From Aeromicrobium duanguangcaii (GTDB lineage: Bacteria; Actinomycetota; Actinomycetes; Propionibacteriales; Nocardioidaceae): a stretch of DNA of 64,000 bases. A program made the translations under genes and the position numbers. The stretch lies in contig NZ_CP101990.1 of NCBI RefSeq assembly GCF_024508295.1, positions 2,542,001-2,606,000 on the forward strand, in the 5' to 3' direction. Shown here in pieces: positions 35,755 to 47,571 of the stretch. Each line of letters starts with the position of its first letter. The stretch's first letter is position 1. The notes under the pieces were generated by a model. The model had not been told where the DNA came from. It ran no database searches and worked only from the letters and a program-made list of their open reading frames with translations.

Positions 35755-36770
35755 GGATGACCGCCCAGCGGCTTCGCGAAGCCGGAGCGGTCGTAGACCA
35801 GCTCCAGGGTGGGCGTGGCGACCTCACGGGCCCGGGCCGCGCCGGCGGCGAGGATGCGATCGAGCTCGCCACGGTCGTCGAGCAGCTCGCGGGTGCGGGT
35901 GCCGAAGTCGCCGACCAGCTCGCCCACGATCTCGGCCAGGTCGACCTTGAGGTGCCCGTACTGCTTGCCCTCGTACTCCTTGACGATGTCGTCGATCGCG
36001 CGACCGGTCAGCACCGAGTAGATCGTCAGCAGGTTCGAGACACCGGGCTTGGCCGCCGGGTCGAACCGGATCTCGGTCTCGGAGTCGGTCACCGCCGACT
36101 TGATCTTCTTGGCGGCCTGCTTGGGCGTGTCCGTCAGGTCGATGACGCCGGTGTGCACCGGGTTCGACCCGCTCATCTTGTTCGTGGGCTCCTGCAGGTC
36201 GTAGATCTTCGCCGTCTCCTTGACGATGTACGCCTCGGGGATCGTGAAGGTCTCGCCGAAGCGGTGGTTGAACCGCTGGGCGAGGTTGCGGGCCAGCTCG
36301 ACGTGCTGGCGCTGGTCCTCGCCGACCGGGACCTTGTCGGCCTGGTAGATGAGGATGTCGGCGGCCATCAGGATCGGGTAGGTGAAGAGGCCGACGCTGG
36401 CGAACTCGGTGCCGGCCTTGGCGCTCTTGTCCTTGAACTGCGTCATGCGGCTGGCCTCGCCGAAGCCGGTGACGCCGTTGAGGATCCACGACAGCTGGGC
36501 ATGCTCGGGCACGTGGCTCTGGACGAACAGGGCGCTGCGCTCGGGATCGACACCGGCGGCGAGCATCTGCGCCGCGGCGATGTACGTGCGCTCGGCCAGC
36601 TTGGCCGGGTCGTACTCGACGGTGATCGCGTGCAGGTCCGGGATGAAGTAGAACGCCTCGAAGTCGTCCTGCAATGCCACCCAGTTCATGAAGGCGCCGA
36701 TGTAGTTGCCGAGGTGGTACGAATCGGCGGTCGGCTGCGCGCCGGACAACGCTCGGGGGAGGCGTGACAT
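35751..36770 (-). CDS. trpS: Tryptophanyl-tRNA synthetase
   Basis: 339-residue class Ic aminoacyl-tRNA synthetase. The HIGH-like motif is [15 protein letters not shown] (9-23), the KMSKS loop appears as KMSGS, and the tryptophan pocket residues lie in [16 protein letters not shown] and [11 protein letters not shown]. Length is normal. The ATG at 36770 has CACAAT 7 nt upstream, a plausible -10 for a short or absent leader. Divergent from galK. Confidence 0.95.
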   Translation of the reverse strand: MSRLPRALSGAQPTADSYHLGNYIGAFMNWVALQDDFEAFYFIPDLHAITVEYDPAKLAERTYIAAAQMLAAGVDPERSALFVQSHVPEHAQLSWILNGVTGFGEASRMTQFKDKSAKAGTEFASVGLFTYPILMAADILIYQADKVPVGEDQRQHVELARNLAQRFNHRFGETFTIPEAYIVKETAKIYDLQEPTNKMSGSNPVHTGVIDLTDTPKQAAKKIKSAVTDSETEIRFDPAAKPGVSNLLTIYSVLTGRAIDDIVKEYEGKQYGHLKVDLAEIVGELVGDFGTRTRELLDDRGELDRILAAGAARAREVATPTLELVYDRSGFAKPLGGHP

Positions 36771-36782
36771 GGGGTCGATTGT

Positions 36783-36819
36783 GCCAGCCGCACCTGTGAG
36801 CGCCAGCCGCGCCTGTGAG
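36783..36819. repeat. Tandem 18-bp direct repeat upstream of galK
   Basis: GCCAGCCGCACCTGTGAG (36783-36800) and GCCAGCCGCGCCTGTGAG (36802-36819) differ at one base and have a 19-bp period. They fill the space between the trpS start and the galK -10 (36820-36825). Could be a recent duplication or paired regulator sites. Confidence 0.75.
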
Positions 36820-36832
36820 TAGGGTGAACGGC

Positions 36833-37921
36833 GTGGACGACGTGCGGCGCTGGCAGGTTCCGGGCCGGGTCAACCTGATCGGCGAGCACCTGGACCACAA
36901 CGGCGGGGCTGCCCTGCCGATCGCGATCGACCGCTCGCTGCTGGTCAAGGCGCGTCGGCGCACCGACGGGACGGTCAACGTCTGGAGCCGCGGCGAGCGT
37001 GCCTCCTTCCCCGTCGAGACGGTCCCCGGTGACGTGTCGGACTGGTCCGCCTACCCCGCCGGCGTGGTGTGGGCGCTGCGCGAGTCCGGTGTCCCCGTGA
37101 CGGGCGCCGACCTCGTCCTCGAGTCGACTCTTCCCGTCGGCGCCGGACTGTCGTCGTCGGCCGCGATGACGTGCGGTGTCGCGCTGGCGCTGGACGACCT
37201 GGCCGGCGCCGGACGCCCCCGCGAGGAGCTGGCCCGCGTCGCCCAGCGCGCCGAGAACGACTACGTCGGGGTCCCCACCGGGCTGATGGACCAGTACGCC
37301 GTCCTGTTCGCGCAGGAGGGCCACGCCGTGCACCTCGACTTCGGTGCCGATCCGCCGTCCGCCGAGCCGGTGCCTGCCGACTGGGGCGACGACGGACTCG
37401 TGCTGGCTGTCATCGACACCGGGGTGCACCACGAGCTGGCCGCCGGCGAGTACGCCGAGCGGCGGCGCGAGTGCGCGGCGATCGCGAGCGAATTGGAGCT
37501 CAGCGCGCTGGCGTCCATCGGGCTCGACGGCCTGCTCTCGCTGACCGACGAGACCGCCAAGGCCCGCGCCCGTCACGTCCTGACCGAGTCCACGCGGGTC
37601 CGCGGCGCCGTCACCGCCCTGCGCCGGCGCGACTGGGCGCAGTTCGGCGCCATGCTGACCTCGTCGCACGAGTCCCTGCGCGATGACTTCGCCGTGTCCT
37701 GCGAGGAGCTGGACGTCGCGGTCGACGCCGCCCTCGCCAGCGAGGCGCTCGGCGCCCGGATGACCGGCGGCGGCTTCGGCGGCAGCGCCATCGCGCTCAT
37801 GCGTCCCGAGCAGGTCGACCGGCTGCGCGCCCGGGTCGAGGCCGCGTTCGCCGACCGCAGCTGGGCGGCGCCGACGGTCTTCACGGTGCGCCCCTCCCCC
37901 GCCGCCGCCCTCCTGCCCTGA
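36833..37921 (+). CDS. galK: Galactokinase
   Basis: 362-residue GHMP kinase phosphorylating galactose. The galactokinase signature [15 protein letters not shown] is at about residues 11-25, the ATP loop [13 protein letters not shown] at about 100-112 and the C-terminal GHMP motif [13 protein letters not shown] near residue 305. I choose the GTG at 36833 because TAGGGT (36820-36825) ends 7 nt before it; two in-frame GTGs upstream (36815, 36824) would fall in or before the -10. No galT or galE is nearby, so it may belong to a scattered Leloir pathway or serve another sugar. Confidence 0.9.
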   Translation: MDDVRRWQVPGRVNLIGEHLDHNGGAALPIAIDRSLLVKARRRTDGTVNVWSRGERASFPVETVPGDVSDWSAYPAGVVWALRESGVPVTGADLVLESTLPVGAGLSSSAAMTCGVALALDDLAGAGRPREELARVAQRAENDYVGVPTGLMDQYAVLFAQEGHAVHLDFGADPPSAEPVPADWGDDGLVLAVIDTGVHHELAAGEYAERRRECAAIASELELSALASIGLDGLLSLTDETAKARARHVLTESTRVRGAVTALRRRDWAQFGAMLTSSHESLRDDFAVSCEELDVAVDAALASEALGARMTGGGFGGSAIALMRPEQVDRLRARVEAAFADRSWAAPTVFTVRPSPAAALLP

Positions 37922-37986
37922 CCGAGATTTGCTCCGCATCCGACCTTTCAGGACGACTCAAAGGTGGAATTCGGAGCACATCTCGG
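37922..37986. repeat. Dispersed palindromic element, copy 2
   Basis: Outer arms CCGAGATTTGCTCCG / CGGAGCACATCTCGG (15 bp, one mismatch) and inner arms ACCTTT / AAAGGT repeat the nested layout of 15722-15780, including the AGATTTGCTCC and ACCTTTCA words. It begins at the stop codon of galK and ends just upstream of the pheA -10, so it may terminate galK transcription. Confidence 0.8.
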
Positions 37987-38005
37987 AGTCCCGTACGCTG
38001 AGCCG

Positions 38006-38845
38006 GTGACGCGGATTGCCTACCAGGGAGAGCCCGGCTCGAACTCCCACCTGGTCATCGACCTCCACCACCCCGACGCCGAGGCAGTTCCCTGCGCCTC
38101 GTTCGAGGACGCCTTCGCGGCCGTCAGCTCGGGGCAGTGCGATCTGGCCATGATCCCGATCGACAACTCGCTGGCCGGGCGGGTCGCCGACATCCACCAC
38201 TTCCTGCCCACCAGCGGGCTGCACATCGTCGGCGAGCACTTCCTGCCGATCAAGTTCGCCCTGATGGGCACCCCGGGCACGACGCTCGAGTCGATCAAGA
38301 CCGTGCACAGCCACGTCCATGCGCTCGGCCAGTGCCGCCGCATCATCCGCGAGCACGGCTGGACCCCGCTGATCTCGGGCGACACCGCCGGCGCCGCGCG
38401 CGAGATCGCCGAGGCCAGCGACACCACCGCCGCGGCCATCGCTCCCCCGCTGGCTGCCGGCATCTACGGCCTCGAGGTCCTCGCCGCCGACATCGAGGAC
38501 GAGGCCCACAACACGACGCGCTTCGTGCTGCTGTCGCGCGACGACGTGCGCGCGCCCGCCGACAACGGCCCGGTCGTCACGAGCTTCATCTTCAACGTGC
38601 GCAACCTGCCGGCCGCGCTCTACAAGGCGCTCGGCGGCTTCGCCACCAACGGCATCAACATGACCAAGCTCGAGAGCTACATGGTCGGCGGCGAGTTCGC
38701 CGCCACGATGTTCCTGGCGGAGGTCGACGGGCACCCCGACGAGCCCGGCCTGGCCCGCGCGCTCGAGGAACTGCAGTTCTTCACCACCGAGATCAAGGTC
38801 CTGGGGGTCTACCCGGCCGATCCGTTCCGGGCCGGGATCCGGTGA
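38006..38845 (+). CDS. pheA: Prephenate dehydratase
   Basis: 279-residue monofunctional enzyme converting prephenate to phenylpyruvate in phenylalanine synthesis. The PDT domain (about 1-180) has IAYQGEPGSNSH at the start, DLAMIPIDNSLAGRV, and AAIAPPLAAGIYGL and NTTRF, the latter holding the catalytic threonine. The ACT regulatory domain (about 190-270) includes GFATNGINMTKLESYMVGG, in which the usual ESRP is ESYM, as in the long cyclohexadienyl-type branch. The GTG follows TACGCT (37994-37999) by 6 nt. Its stop overlaps the next start (GTGA). Confidence 0.93.
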   Translation: MTRIAYQGEPGSNSHLVIDLHHPDAEAVPCASFEDAFAAVSSGQCDLAMIPIDNSLAGRVADIHHFLPTSGLHIVGEHFLPIKFALMGTPGTTLESIKTVHSHVHALGQCRRIIREHGWTPLISGDTAGAAREIAEASDTTAAAIAPPLAAGIYGLEVLAADIEDEAHNTTRFVLLSRDDVRAPADNGPVVTSFIFNVRNLPAALYKALGGFATNGINMTKLESYMVGGEFAATMFLAEVDGHPDEPGLARALEELQFFTTEIKVLGVYPADPFRAGIR

Positions 38846-39939
38846 CCGTCGGCGCGTGGCCCCTCAACGTCCCCGTCCTGACGGACGGTGTCGTCACGCT
38901 GCGCGCCCACACCCCGGCCGATCTGGACCGGATGAACGAGATGGCCAACGACCCCGACATGGCCCGTTGGACCGCGGTCCCCGTGCCGAACCCGCGCAGC
39001 GCGACCGAGAAGTACGCGATGGAGCTGGTCCCGCACGGCTGGGACAGCGAGACCTCGCGCTGCTGGGCGATCGAGTACGAGGGTCGCTACGTGGGCAACG
39101 TCGACATCCGGGGCAAGGGCGCGCTGGCCGACATCGGCTACGCACTGCATCCCGACGCCCGCGGCCGGTCGCTGGCCGTGGACGCGGCGCGGCTGGCGAT
39201 CGACTTCGCGTTCGTCGAGGCCGGCAAGGAGGTCGTCGTCTGGCGCTCCCACGTCGGTCACGTGGCCAGCCTGCGCGTGGCCCACACCCTCGGCTTCCGC
39301 CTGCACGGCACGCAGCCCGACGCCCTGCTCGAGCGCGGCAAGGTGCTCGACGCCTGGACCGGGTCACTGCGGTTCGGCGACGCGCCCGTCCCCCGCACCC
39401 CGTGGCTCGCGTCCACGCTCACCACCGAGCGTCTGACGCTCCGTCCGCTCGTGACCGCCGACGTCCCCCGGATCGTCGAGGCCTGCGCCGACCCGAGCAC
39501 GGGGCACTTCCTGAACCTGCCGTCGCCCTACCGGGAGGCGGATGCGCACTGGTACGTCCACGACTCGTGGTGGCAAGCGGCGGTCGGGCATCACGAGACC
39601 TGGGCGATCGCGGACGGTGACGACCGGCTGCTCGGCACGATCCGGCTCCTGGCCCTCGACGATCCCACCGGCGGACTGGGCGAGCTCGGCTACTGGGCGC
39701 ACCCCGACGCGCGGGGGAAGGGCGTCATGACCGAGGCGTGCCGCGCCGTCGTCGAGCACGCCTTCGATCCCGACGGTCTCGACCGCCGGCGGCTCAGCCT
39801 CGTCGCGGCGGAGGGCAACACCGCCAGCCGCCGGATCGCCGACGCGCTGGGCTTCACGCAGTACGGCACCGAGCACGGCACGGCCCGGCTGGCCGACGGC
39901 ACGCTGACCGATCACCACCTCTACGAGCGGTTGCGCTGA
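38842..39939 (+). CDS. Tandem double-GNAT acetyltransferase
   Basis: 365-residue protein with two GNAT (RimJ/RimL-like) domains: residues about 10-170 (DIGYALHPDARGRSLAVDA acetyl-CoA loop) and about 186-362 (ELGYWAHPDARGKGVMTEA loop). Both loops keep the R/Q-x-x-G-x-A/G pattern, so both may be active. Substrate unknown; RimJ/RimL relatives acetylate protein N-termini. The GTG overlaps the pheA stop, so it is coupled to phenylalanine synthesis without an evident reason. The longer upstream frame overlaps pheA and is rejected. Confidence 0.88.
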   Translation: MTVGAWPLNVPVLTDGVVTLRAHTPADLDRMNEMANDPDMARWTAVPVPNPRSATEKYAMELVPHGWDSETSRCWAIEYEGRYVGNVDIRGKGALADIGYALHPDARGRSLAVDAARLAIDFAFVEAGKEVVVWRSHVGHVASLRVAHTLGFRLHGTQPDALLERGKVLDAWTGSLRFGDAPVPRTPWLASTLTTERLTLRPLVTADVPRIVEACADPSTGHFLNLPSPYREADAHWYVHDSWWQAAVGHHETWAIADGDDRLLGTIRLLALDDPTGGLGELGYWAHPDARGKGVMTEACRAVVEHAFDPDGLDRRRLSLVAAEGNTASRRIADALGFTQYGTEHGTARLADGTLTDHHLYERLR

Positions 39940-39959
39940 AGCAGGCGTAGATTCCCCGG

Positions 39960-41438
39960 GTGAGTTCTGCCTCCTCCCCCACTCGAACCCTGCCGGAGAA
40001 CCCCTGGCCCGCCCTGTGGGCCATGGTCATCGGCTTCTTCATGATCCTGGTCGACTCGACGATCGTCTCGGTCGCGACGCCGGCCATCCGCGACGACCTG
40101 GCCACCGACTACAACGCGGTCATCTGGGTCACGAGCGCCTACCTGCTCGCGTACGCCGTGCCCCTGCTGATCACCGGGCGCCTCGGCGACCGGCTCGGCC
40201 CCAAGCGGGTCTACCTCGTCGGCCTGACGGTCTTCACGCTCTCGTCGCTGTGGTGCGGCCTGACCGGCTCGGTCGAGGGCCTCATCCTCGCGCGCGTCTT
40301 CCAGGGCCTCGGCGCCTCGATGATGACCCCGCAGACGATGGCGGTCATCACGCGCACCTTCCCTGCCGACAGCCGCGGTCGCGCCATGGCTCTGTGGGGC
40401 GCCACGGCCGGCGTCGCGACCCTCGTCGGCCCGGTCCTGGGCGGCGTGCTCGTCGACCAGGCCGGCTGGGAGTGGATCTTCTTCATCAACGTCCCCGTCG
40501 GCATCGTCGGCTTCGTGCTGGCCTGGCGGCTCGTCCCGCGGCTCGAGACCCACACGCACAGCTTCGACTGGCTCGGTGTCGCCCTGAGCGCCGTCGCGAT
40601 GTTCCTCATCGTCTTCGGCATCCAGGAGGGCGAGCAGTACGACTGGGGCACGATCACCGGCTGGATCTCGGTGCCGCTGCTGATCGCCGCCGGCCTGCTC
40701 GTGCTCGCCGCGTTCCTGGTCTGGCAGGCCCGCAACCGGCGCGAGCCGCTCCTGCCGCTCGCGCTGTTCCGCGACCGGAACTTCTCGGTGTCGAACGTGG
40801 CCATCTCGACCGTCTCGTTCTCGGTGACGGCGATGGCGTTCCCGTTCATGCTCTGGACCCAGACGGTGCTGGGCTATGACGCGACCCAGGCCGGTCTGTT
40901 GTTCGTGCCCATGGCCGTCGTCACCGCCGTGATGGCGCCGATGGTCGGCAGGATGAGCGACCGGATGCCTCCGCGCCGCCTGGCCTCCATCGGCTTCGGC
41001 ACATCCGCGATCGCACTGCTCGGCACGGCGTGGATCATCGCGCCCGACACCCCGCTGTGGCAGCTGCTGGTGCTCAACGCGCTGCTCGGCTTCGGCAACG
41101 CGTTCCTGTGGGCGCCGCTGGCCTCCACCGCCACGCGCAACCTGCCGATGTCGGCGGCGGGCGCCGGGTCGGGCGTGTACAACACCACCCGTCAGGTCGG
41201 CGCCGTCCTGGGCTCCGCCGCGATCGCCGCCGCCATCGCGGGACGGCTCGCGGCGCACCTGCCCGGCGCCGCCGACGTCGCCGGCGCGAGGACCGGCGGT
41301 GCCAGCCTGCCCGAGCAGCTGGCCGGGCCCTTCTCGGACGCCATGTCCGAGGCGATCATCGTCCCGGCGCTGGCGTTCGTCGTCGGTCTCGTGGTGGTGC
41401 AGTTCTTCGCGCCCGCCACGACCGCGCCGAAGCCATAG
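39960..41438 (+). CDS. DHA2 family (14-TM) MFS drug transporter
   Basis: 492-residue transporter of the EmrB/QacA drug:H+ antiporter-2 type, with about 14 hydrophobic helices. Motif C-like and family landmarks include ILVDSTIVSVATPAI, GRLGDRLGPKRVYL (motif A), RVFQGLGASMMTPQ and TAGVATLVGPVLGG. The GTG at 39960 is 6 nt after TAGATT (39948-39953). A perfect 18-bp hairpin follows 15 bp after the stop. Substrates are unknown. Confidence 0.9.
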   Translation: MSSASSPTRTLPENPWPALWAMVIGFFMILVDSTIVSVATPAIRDDLATDYNAVIWVTSAYLLAYAVPLLITGRLGDRLGPKRVYLVGLTVFTLSSLWCGLTGSVEGLILARVFQGLGASMMTPQTMAVITRTFPADSRGRAMALWGATAGVATLVGPVLGGVLVDQAGWEWIFFINVPVGIVGFVLAWRLVPRLETHTHSFDWLGVALSAVAMFLIVFGIQEGEQYDWGTITGWISVPLLIAAGLLVLAAFLVWQARNRREPLLPLALFRDRNFSVSNVAISTVSFSVTAMAFPFMLWTQTVLGYDATQAGLLFVPMAVVTAVMAPMVGRMSDRMPPRRLASIGFGTSAIALLGTAWIIAPDTPLWQLLVLNALLGFGNAFLWAPLASTATRNLPMSAAGAGSGVYNTTRQVGAVLGSAAIAAAIAGRLAAHLPGAADVAGARTGGASLPEQLAGPFSDAMSEAIIVPALAFVVGLVVVQFFAPATTAPKP

Positions 41439-41452
41439 CAGCCCCGGGAACG

Positions 41453-41492
41453 ACGACGGCGGCCGGAACCCGAGGGTTCCGGCCGCCGTCGT
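41453..41492. terminator. Strong bidirectional terminator hairpin
   Basis: ACGACGGCGGCCGGAACC and its exact complement flank a 4-nt loop (CGAG): an 18-bp perfect stem between the convergent DHA2 transporter and icd genes. Confidence 0.85.
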
Positions 41493-41504
41493 GCGTGGCG
41501 TGAC

Positions 41505-43721
<2,217 letters not shown>

Positions 43722-43893
43722 GGCACCAAACTACCGGGTCCGCCGGTCACCGCGCGCCGCGCCCGTGGCTACCGGATGCACCATTGTCGAGTTAGATGGT
43801 CCACAATATGAACAACGTCCAGAATCCCGGCTGCGCGATCTACGGTGACTTCTCGACGCACCGCCCGGTGCCCCACACGACAGGAGAACGCCG

Positions 43894-44931
43894 ATGACTC
43901 GGCTCACCCGCCCCCGCCCCCTGACCGCTCTCGGACTGCTGCTCTCGGCCGCACTGCTCGCCAGCTGCGCCCCCTCCTCCGGTGACGACTCCGGCGAGGG
44001 CACCGAGCTCGACCTCGTCGGCTTCGCCGTGCCCAAGGCCGGCAACAACGCCGCGCAGAAGGCGTTCGCCGCGACCGACGCCGGCGATGGCGTCACGTGG
44101 AAGGAGTCGTACGGCGCCTCGGGCGACCAGAGCCGCGCCGTGGCCGGCGGCCTGCCCGCCGACTACGTCCACTTCTCCGTCACCCCGGACGTCACCCGCC
44201 TGGTCGAGAAGGGCCTCGTCGCCGAGGACTGGAACGCCGGCGCGAACCAGGGCATCGTCACCGACTCGGTCGTCGTCCTGGTCGTCCGCGAGGGCAACCC
44301 CAAGAAGATCACCGGCTGGGACGACCTGGTCAAGCCCGGCGTCGGCATCGTGACCCCGAACCCGGGCTCCTCCGGCGCGGCCCGCTGGAACGTCCTCGCC
44401 GCGTGGCAGCACGTCATCGGCGCCGGCGGCAGCCAGGCCGACGCCGAGAAGTTCCTCGGCAAGCTGTTCGCCAACGTCAAGGCGCTGCCCGGCTCGGGCC
44501 GCGACGCGACCACCGCGTTCCAGGGCGGCACGGGCGACGTCCTGATCTCCTATGAGAACGAGGCCATCCTGGCCCGCCAGCTGGGCGAGAAGATCGACTA
44601 CGTCGTCCCCGAGGACACGCTGCTGATCGAGAACCCCGCGGCCGTCACCAAGGACGCCGACCCCGCCGCCAAGAAGTTCCTCGAGTTCGTGCTGACCCCC
44701 GAGGGCCAGAAGGAGTACGTCTCCAAGGGCTTCCGTCCGCTGAGCTCGATCGAGGGCGTCGAGGTCGGCGAGGTCGAGGGCGCCAATGATCCGGCGAACC
44801 CGTTCCCGACCCCCAAGAAGCTGTTCACGATCGAGGGTGACCTCGGCGGCTGGGAGAAGATCAACGCCGAGTACTTCGACGAGGACAAGGGCATCATCAC
44901 CAAGCTGCTGGCGGAGTCCGGCAAGTCATGA
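43894..44931 (+). CDS. cysP: Sulfate/thiosulfate-binding lipoprotein
   Basis: 345-residue extracytoplasmic binding protein with a lipobox LASC (Cys25), the first gene of the sulfate importer. Features include GASGDQSRAVAGGLPADYV, the sulfate-site region NPGSSGAARWN and YENEAILARQLGEKIDYVVP, and a C-terminal RPLSS. AGGAGA at 43882-43887 is a good ribosome-binding site for the ATG. The stop overlaps the next start by 4 nt. The 172 bp upstream hold A/T-rich patches (about 43782-43812) that may be the promoter; no riboswitch is recognisable. Confidence 0.92.
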   Translation: MTRLTRPRPLTALGLLLSAALLASCAPSSGDDSGEGTELDLVGFAVPKAGNNAAQKAFAATDAGDGVTWKESYGASGDQSRAVAGGLPADYVHFSVTPDVTRLVEKGLVAEDWNAGANQGIVTDSVVVLVVREGNPKKITGWDDLVKPGVGIVTPNPGSSGAARWNVLAAWQHVIGAGGSQADAEKFLGKLFANVKALPGSGRDATTAFQGGTGDVLISYENEAILARQLGEKIDYVVPEDTLLIENPAAVTKDADPAAKKFLEFVLTPEGQKEYVSKGFRPLSSIEGVEVGEVEGANDPANPFPTPKKLFTIEGDLGGWEKINAEYFDEDKGIITKLLAESGKS

Positions 44932-45773
44932 CCGTCGACCTGCTCGACACCCCTGCGAGTCCGCCGCGCACGCGGCGGGCTCGCAGGAGCACGTTGACCC
45001 GCTCGTCGGGCCTGGGCCTGGGTGTCGCCCTGGTCTGGTTCAGCCTGCTGGTCCTGATCCCGCTGTGCCTCGTGGTCATCACCGCGGCCGAGGGCGGCTG
45101 GTCCACCTTCTCGTCGGTGCTGCAGAACCCGCAGACCGCGGCGGCCCTGCGCCTGACCGTCTTCGAGGCGATGGCCGTCAGCCTCCTCAACGTCGTCATG
45201 GGCACCCTGATCGCCTGGGTGCTGGTGCGCGACGACTTCTGGGGCAAGCGCGCCCTCGAGGTCGTCATCGACATCCCCTTCGCGCTGCCGACGATCGTCG
45301 CGGGCCTCGTGCTGCTGAGCCTCTACGGGCCCACCAGCCCGCTCGGCATCGACGTCGCCAACACCCGCTGGTCGGTGTTCCTCGCGCTGCTGTTCGTCAC
45401 GCTGCCGTTCGTGGTGCGCACCGTCGAGCCCGTCCTGATGGAGCTCGACCCCGAGGTCGAGCAGGCCGCCATGTCGCTCGGCGCCAGCCGCGCCACGACG
45501 GTGCGGCGCATCATCCTGCCGGCGCTGGCCCCCGCGATCACCGCCGGCGCGGCCCTGTCGTTCGCCCGCGGCATCAGCGAGTACGGCTCGCTGGTCCTGC
45601 TGTCGGGCAACCTGCCGCTCAAGACCGAGGTCGCCTCGGTCCGCATCCTGACCTACATCGAGAACGGCAACGAGGCCGCGGCCGCGTCCGTCGCGGTGAT
45701 CATGCTGGTCGTGGCGCTGGCCGCGATCGCCGCCCTCGAGATCCTCTCCCGACGGGTGTCGCGTCGTGACTAG
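44928..45773 (+). CDS. cysT: Sulfate ABC transporter permease CysT
   Basis: 281-residue inner-membrane permease with about six transmembrane helices from residue 25. The EAA-type coupling loop is EQAAMSLGASRATTVRRIILPAL (about 180-202), followed by the CysT-typical ARGISEYGSLVLLSGNLP. It pairs with CysW to form the channel. The ATG overlaps the cysP stop; its own stop lies within the cysW start (8-nt overlap). Confidence 0.92.
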   Translation: MTVDLLDTPASPPRTRRARRSTLTRSSGLGLGVALVWFSLLVLIPLCLVVITAAEGGWSTFSSVLQNPQTAAALRLTVFEAMAVSLLNVVMGTLIAWVLVRDDFWGKRALEVVIDIPFALPTIVAGLVLLSLYGPTSPLGIDVANTRWSVFLALLFVTLPFVVRTVEPVLMELDPEVEQAAMSLGASRATTVRRIILPALAPAITAGAALSFARGISEYGSLVLLSGNLPLKTEVASVRILTYIENGNEAAAASVAVIMLVVALAAIAALEILSRRVSRRD

Positions 45774-46602
45774 TCGCGTGAGCTCCCCCCGCACCACGGG
45801 CACCTACGTGCGCCGGGCCCTGGTGATCGGCTACCTGTTCCTGCTGGTCATCTGGCCGCTGAGTCTGGTCGTGCTGCACACCTTCGACGGCGGCCTCGAG
45901 AACATGCGCGCCGCGCTGAGCGACCCGAACGTCGTCATCGCCCTGCAGATGACGGTCTACGTCGCCGCGTGGGCCGTCGTCCTCAACACCGTGTTCGGCG
46001 TCGGCATCTCGCTGCTGCTGGTCCGCGTCGAGTTCCCCGGGCGCCGGCTGCTCTCGGCCCTGGTCGACCTGCCGCTGTCGGTCTCGCCGGTCGTCGTCGG
46101 CCTGGCCCTGCTGCTGGCCTACGGCAGCACCGAGGGCATGTTCGGCCCCGCGCTGAAGGACGCCGGGCTCCAGGTGGCCTACGCCCCGCCGGGCATGATC
46201 CTGGCGACCGCGTTCATCAGCCTGCCGCTCGTCGTGCGCGAGATCGTGCCCGTGCTGCAGGAGATCGGCACCGACCAGGAGCTGGCGGCCCAGAGCCTGG
46301 GCGCCGGTGGCTGGCAGACCTTCTGGCGCATCACGCTGCCCTCGATCCGCTGGGCCGTCGTCTACGGCGTCGTCCTGAGCCTGGCCCGCGCGTTGGGCGA
46401 GTTCGGCGCGGTCAAGATCATCTCGGGCAACCTCATCGGCAAGACCCAGACGGCCACCCTGGTCGTCGAGCAGAAGTACCAGGACTTCGAGCAGGGCGCC
46501 GCGTACGCGACGAGCTTCCTGCTGGCCCTGATCGCGGTGGCCGCCATCGTCGTCGTCGCCATCCTCCGTCCCTCCCACAGCACCGACCAGGAGAACCCAT
46601 GA
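45766..46602 (+). CDS. cysW: Sulfate ABC transporter permease CysW
   Basis: 278-residue permease with six helices; EAA loop [19 protein letters not shown] and the CysW-typical [19 protein letters not shown] with [14 protein letters not shown] near the end. The GTG at 45766 is taken as the start; an in-frame GTG at 45778, just beyond the cysT stop, is also possible. Confidence 0.92.
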   Translation: MTSRVSSPRTTGTYVRRALVIGYLFLLVIWPLSLVVLHTFDGGLENMRAALSDPNVVIALQMTVYVAAWAVVLNTVFGVGISLLLVRVEFPGRRLLSALVDLPLSVSPVVVGLALLLAYGSTEGMFGPALKDAGLQVAYAPPGMILATAFISLPLVVREIVPVLQEIGTDQELAAQSLGAGGWQTFWRITLPSIRWAVVYGVVLSLARALGEFGAVKIISGNLIGKTQTATLVVEQKYQDFEQGAAYATSFLLALIAVAAIVVVAILRPSHSTDQENP

Positions 46603-47561
46603 GCATCGAGATCACCGGCGTCACGAAGCGCTTCGGCGACTTCGTCGCGCTCGAGGACGTCGACCTCAAGATCCCGAGCGGTCAGCTGACGGCGCTGCTG
46701 GGACCCAGCGGTGGCGGCAAGTCGACGCTGCTGCGCATCGTCGCCGGCCTCGACACGGCCGATGCGGGCACGGTGGTCATCGAGGGTCGGGACACGACCC
46801 ACATGCCCGCCCAGCAGCGCAACGTCGGCTTCGTGTTCCAGCACTACGCCGCGTTCAAGCACCTCACCGTGGCCAAGAACGTCGCGTTCGGACTCGAGAT
46901 CCGCAAGCGCCCCAAGGCCGAGATCAAGGCGAAGGTCGACGAGCTGCTCGAGCTCGTGCACCTGAGCCAGTTCGCCGACCGCATGCCCTCCCAGCTCTCG
47001 GGCGGTCAGCGCCAGCGCATGGCCCTGGCCCGCGCGCTGGCGATCGAGCCCAGCGTCCTGCTGCTCGACGAGCCGTTCGGCGCCCTGGACGCCAAGGTCC
47101 GCAAGGAGCTGCGCGACTGGCTGCGGCGGCTGCACGACGAGGTCCACGTGACCACGGTGTTCGTCACCCACGACCAGGAGGAGGCCCTCGAGGTCGCCGA
47201 CTCCATCGTCGTCATCAACGAGGGCCACATCGAGCAGGTGGGCTCGCCCGACGACCTGTACGACACCCCCGCCAACGACTTCGTGCTGGGCTTCCTCGGT
47301 CCGGTCACGCGACTGGGCGACCGCACGATCCGGCCGCACGACATCGAGGTGTCCCCGGTCGAGACGGCGGCGGTCGTGGACGGCCCGATCACCCGCTGGA
47401 CGCGGGTCGGCTTCGAGGTGCGCCTCGAGGTCACGCCCACCGATCCGCGGTACCCGGACCCCGTGCACGTCTCGGTGACCCGCGCCCAGGCCCTGTCGCT
47501 GGGCCTCAAGCAGGGCCAGCACGTGTGGCTGACACCGGCGGCGGGAGCCGGCCGGTACTGA
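46599..47561 (+). CDS. cysA: Sulfate ABC transporter ATPase
   Basis: 320-residue ATPase energising sulfate uptake. Walker [10 protein letters not shown] (35-43), Q-loop [11 protein letters not shown], signature LSGGQRQRM, Walker [12 protein letters not shown] and switch His in VTHDQEEA are intact. From about residue 240 a TOBE-like regulatory domain follows (TIRPHDIEV). ATG overlaps the cysW stop. The open frame extends upstream across cysW, which is a shadow. Confidence 0.95.
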   Translation: MSIEITGVTKRFGDFVALEDVDLKIPSGQLTALLGPSGGGKSTLLRIVAGLDTADAGTVVIEGRDTTHMPAQQRNVGFVFQHYAAFKHLTVAKNVAFGLEIRKRPKAEIKAKVDELLELVHLSQFADRMPSQLSGGQRQRMALARALAIEPSVLLLDEPFGALDAKVRKELRDWLRRLHDEVHVTTVFVTHDQEEALEVADSIVVINEGHIEQVGSPDDLYDTPANDFVLGFLGPVTRLGDRTIRPHDIEVSPVETAAVVDGPITRWTRVGFEVRLEVTPTDPRYPDPVHVSVTRAQALSLGLKQGQHVWLTPAAGAGRY

Positions 47562-47571
47562 GCCGCCCGGC

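Noticed and set aside
43722..43893. SAM or other sulfur-linked riboswitch ahead of cysP
   Set aside because: No conserved helices or terminator/anti-terminator arrangement; only A/T-rich promoter-like patches.
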